Source: Clostridia bacterium
Lineage (GTDB): Bacteria; Bacillota_E; SLMV01; PUMD01
DNA: 13,907 bases
Direction: 5' to 3'
Assembly: GCA_003562655.1 (NCBI GenBank)
Contig: PWUC01000262.1
Coordinates: 1-13,907 of the forward strand
Shown here: positions 13,631-13,907 of the stretch, piece by piece
How positions within the stretch are numbered: the stretch's first letter is position 1
Layout: each line of letters starts with the position of its first letter
Notes under the pieces: model-generated
Database searches by the model: none
The model's input: the letters and a program-made list of their open reading frames with translations, nothing else
What the model was told of the DNA's origin: nothing
Position numbers and translations under genes: made by a program

Positions 13631-13907
13631 CTGCTCTTTTGACCGATCTCATGTGACGGTCAGCAACGCCACTGGTGTCCACCCGTGCAGAGAGCAGCAC
13701 CCCGGTCCTCTTCGGTTCGGCCGCCCGGTGCGGTGTCTGGAGAAAAACCCTCCGTGCATTGCCTCTCACCCGGTCACACCCCCAGCCCGTTGTCAGCTCA
13801 CTTTTATCCGGTGGCAGGGCGGTGCGCATTTTGGCCCCAGCCAGGCCGGGGTCGAGGGTTATCAGGGACGCATATCTGTGATACGTTTACCGGGAGAGGC
13901 GATTGCC
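13631..13907. other. Intergenic region after mrpG, to the window end
   Basis: I see no convincing gene in this stretch. TGACCG (13640-13645) and CGGTCA (13657-13662) form a 6-bp hairpin with an 11-nt loop, but the T run lies before the stem, so it is not a normal terminator for mrpG. At the far end GGGAGAGG (13892-13899) could be a ribosome binding site for a gene starting at TTG 13903 or beyond the window. No hydrogenase subunit begins here, which argues against a complete Mbh-type cluster unless it lies further on. Confidence 0.5.

Noticed and set aside
13675..13881. 68-codon plus-strand frame after mrpG
   Set aside because: No ribosome binding site before its GTG, Ser/Arg/Pro-rich low-complexity sequence, no recognisable pattern.

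Overview
The window looks like bacterial chromosome. It is GC-rich by eye, densely coded, uses ATG, GTG and TTG starts with purine-rich ribosome binding sites, and packs genes into operons with 4-nt stop/start overlaps. I see no tRNA, rRNA, transposase, phage gene or CRISPR array. ComEA- and RecD2-type proteins point to Bacteria. A DUF401 transporter and an Mrp antiporter with a split, reduced MrpA suggest an anaerobic or deep-branching lineage (Thermotogota, Synergistota, thermophilic Firmicutes or a candidate phylum), but the sequence does not settle the phylum.

Layout. Positions 1-392 are intergenic, with several hairpins and a 14-bp perfect palindrome. Positions 393-1472 (+) hold a small four-helix membrane protein of unknown function and a membrane-anchored ComEA-like protein (SLBB plus helix-hairpin-helix). 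They meet, stop codon to stop codon, a minus-strand operon (4460 down to 1476). Its first gene is a membrane protein with an alkaline-phosphatase-superfamily domain that appears to have lost its catalytic nucleophile and three metal ligands. Its second gene is a DUF401 ion-transporter-superfamily permease. A divergent intergenic region (4461-4673) separates this operon from recD2 and a class I SAM-dependent methyltransferase (4674-7609, +).

Positions 7610-8135 are a 526-bp non-coding stretch. It holds a terminator candidate, a dyad, a promoter candidate at 7853-7882 and two mutually exclusive hairpins just before the next operon. Positions 8136-13630 (+) are an eight-gene Mrp-type cation/proton antiporter operon. 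Its order is DUF4040 (MrpA C-terminal part), MbhE-MrpB fusion, MrpC, MrpD, a second shorter MrpD-like protein, MrpE, MrpF, MrpG. No ND5-like N-terminal part of MrpA is present, and no hydrogenase subunits are seen. The window ends in 277 bp of intergenic DNA.

How the parts work together: the Mrp subunits should assemble into one membrane complex exchanging cations such as Na+ for H+, so they set the ion economy of the cell. RecD2 and the ComEA-like protein both handle DNA, but they are not adjacent. The two points most worth attention are the apparent pseudoenzyme at 2766-4460 and the non-canonical Mrp operon with its long, possibly regulatory leader.
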